From Aureispira sp. (lineage in GTDB: Bacteria; Bacteroidota; Bacteroidia; Chitinophagales; Saprospiraceae): a DNA stretch of 40,885 nucleotides. The DNA is taken from contig JAAEPD010000305.1 in NCBI GenBank assembly GCA_024222455.1, positions 1-40,885 of the forward strand, in the 5' to 3' direction. This document shows, piece after piece, positions 40,641 through 40,885 of this stretch. Numbering within the stretch: the first letter of the stretch is position 1; each line of letters starts with the position of its first letter. The translations under genes and the position numbers were made by a program. Under the pieces are notes generated by a model. That model had not been told where the DNA came from. It searched no databases and worked only from the letters and a program-made list of their open reading frames with translations.

Positions 40641-40885
40641 TAAAAAAAAAAAAAAAAAAAAAGCAAGAATAAATGTCAGCAAAAAGAGGAAAAGCGAACA
40701 GCAAAAAGTTTAAACTAGGGAAACGGCGAACATTTAGTGAGCCATTAAGTAAGTGGACAAAAGAAAACGTATAATAAAAAAGGTTATCTTAGGCTGATGA
40801 AGAAAAGATATATAAAATTGTCATCCGCAGAAGAGAAAGAGTTAAACAGGTTAAAAAAAGAGAGTTTGTCGTCTAGAGTACGAGA
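40641..40885 (+). mobile_element. IS630-like insertion sequence, left part (runs off window)
   Basis: The junction with the broken barrel gene is TA followed by 21 A residues (40642-40662). Then comes about 134 nt of purine-rich DNA unlike the neighbours, then a transposase-like start at 40797. IS630/Tc1-mariner elements insert at TA. The exact left end is uncertain: if the target were the TA at 40641, the native barrel frame would also have a stop there, so the true boundary may be a few bases to the left. The right end and inverted repeat are outside the window. Confidence 0.5.
40797..40885 (+). CDS. IS630-family transposase, N-terminal fragment
   Basis: Twenty-nine codons are visible before the window ends. 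They read MKKRYIKLSSAEEKEL followed by NRLKKESLSSRVR. This matches the usual start of IS630-type transposases: a short strand, then S-x-x-E-x-x-x-L, then a basic S-x-R-V-R segment leading into the helix-turn-helix. No DDE residues can be seen, so the family call rests on this short N-terminus and on the inserted position. The gene is partial by window edge only. Confidence 0.55.
   Translation, partial: MKKRYIKLSSAEEKELNRLKKESLSSRVR

Noticed and set aside
40673-40774. A 33-codon basic reading frame (MSAKRGKANSKKF...) between the A-tract and the transposase start
   Set aside because: It is short, in purine-rich DNA that opens this frame by composition, and matches no family I know. It may be a leader of the mobile element but is not supported as a gene.

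Overview
The window reads as chromosomal DNA from a Bacteroidota member, with a free-living marine or filamentous Saprospiria-like lineage as my low-confidence guess. The support is: AT-rich DNA; almost no Shine-Dalgarno sequences; several promoters with the Bacteroidota -7 element TAnnTTTG; family-typical versions of LeuRS, ParC (topoisomerase IV A) and LpxD; a DUF5916/CBM9-type outer-membrane protein; and many signal-peptide or lipoprotein genes. I see no rRNA, tRNA or CRISPR.

Layout. 1-2378 is the 3' part of leuS, closed by a terminator. 2633-5793 is a rightward run: small membrane protein, DinB-like protein, lpxD, YcxB-like membrane protein, unknown protein. It meets a leftward short-chain dehydrogenase (SDR) with no recognisable catalytic Tyr. 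Next come a bicupin, a zinc-ribbon membrane protein and an asparagine-synthetase-like enzyme whose N-terminal catalytic Cys is Ala. A bidirectional terminator separates these from leftward parC. 12965-15002 is an RmlD-like reductase with two unknown proteins. 15011-19943 holds a large lipoprotein ending in a c-type cytochrome domain, an alpha/beta-hydrolase lipoprotein, and a secreted protein with three sandwich-like repeats and a C2-like tail. 20098-22808 pairs an MmcQ/YjbR protein with a winged-helix/transmembrane/LRR protein. 22813-24210 is a TetR regulator and an SDR with paired palindromic operators. 24369-26879 is a DUF5916 protein. 26988-29742 holds a TerC-family protein diverging from an MscS channel.

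The most coherent system is at about 29880-38167. A 415-nt control region carries a good Bacteroidota promoter and three copies of the palindrome RTGACT-N4-AGTCAY. It precedes a LolA-like periplasmic protein, two near-duplicate FtsX/MacB-type permeases, an unknown membrane protein, a third permease, a 97-aa membrane protein, an ABC ATPase and an outer-membrane barrel. Together these could form a regulated inner-to-outer-membrane lipid or lipoprotein transport route. MscS channels flank the block on both sides.

The right end (39319-40885) has two tandem paralogous outer-membrane beta-barrel genes read leftward. The second has lost its signal peptide at a junction with a 21-A tract. Past that junction an IS630-like transposase reading frame begins and runs off the window, so the gene was probably broken by a mobile element.
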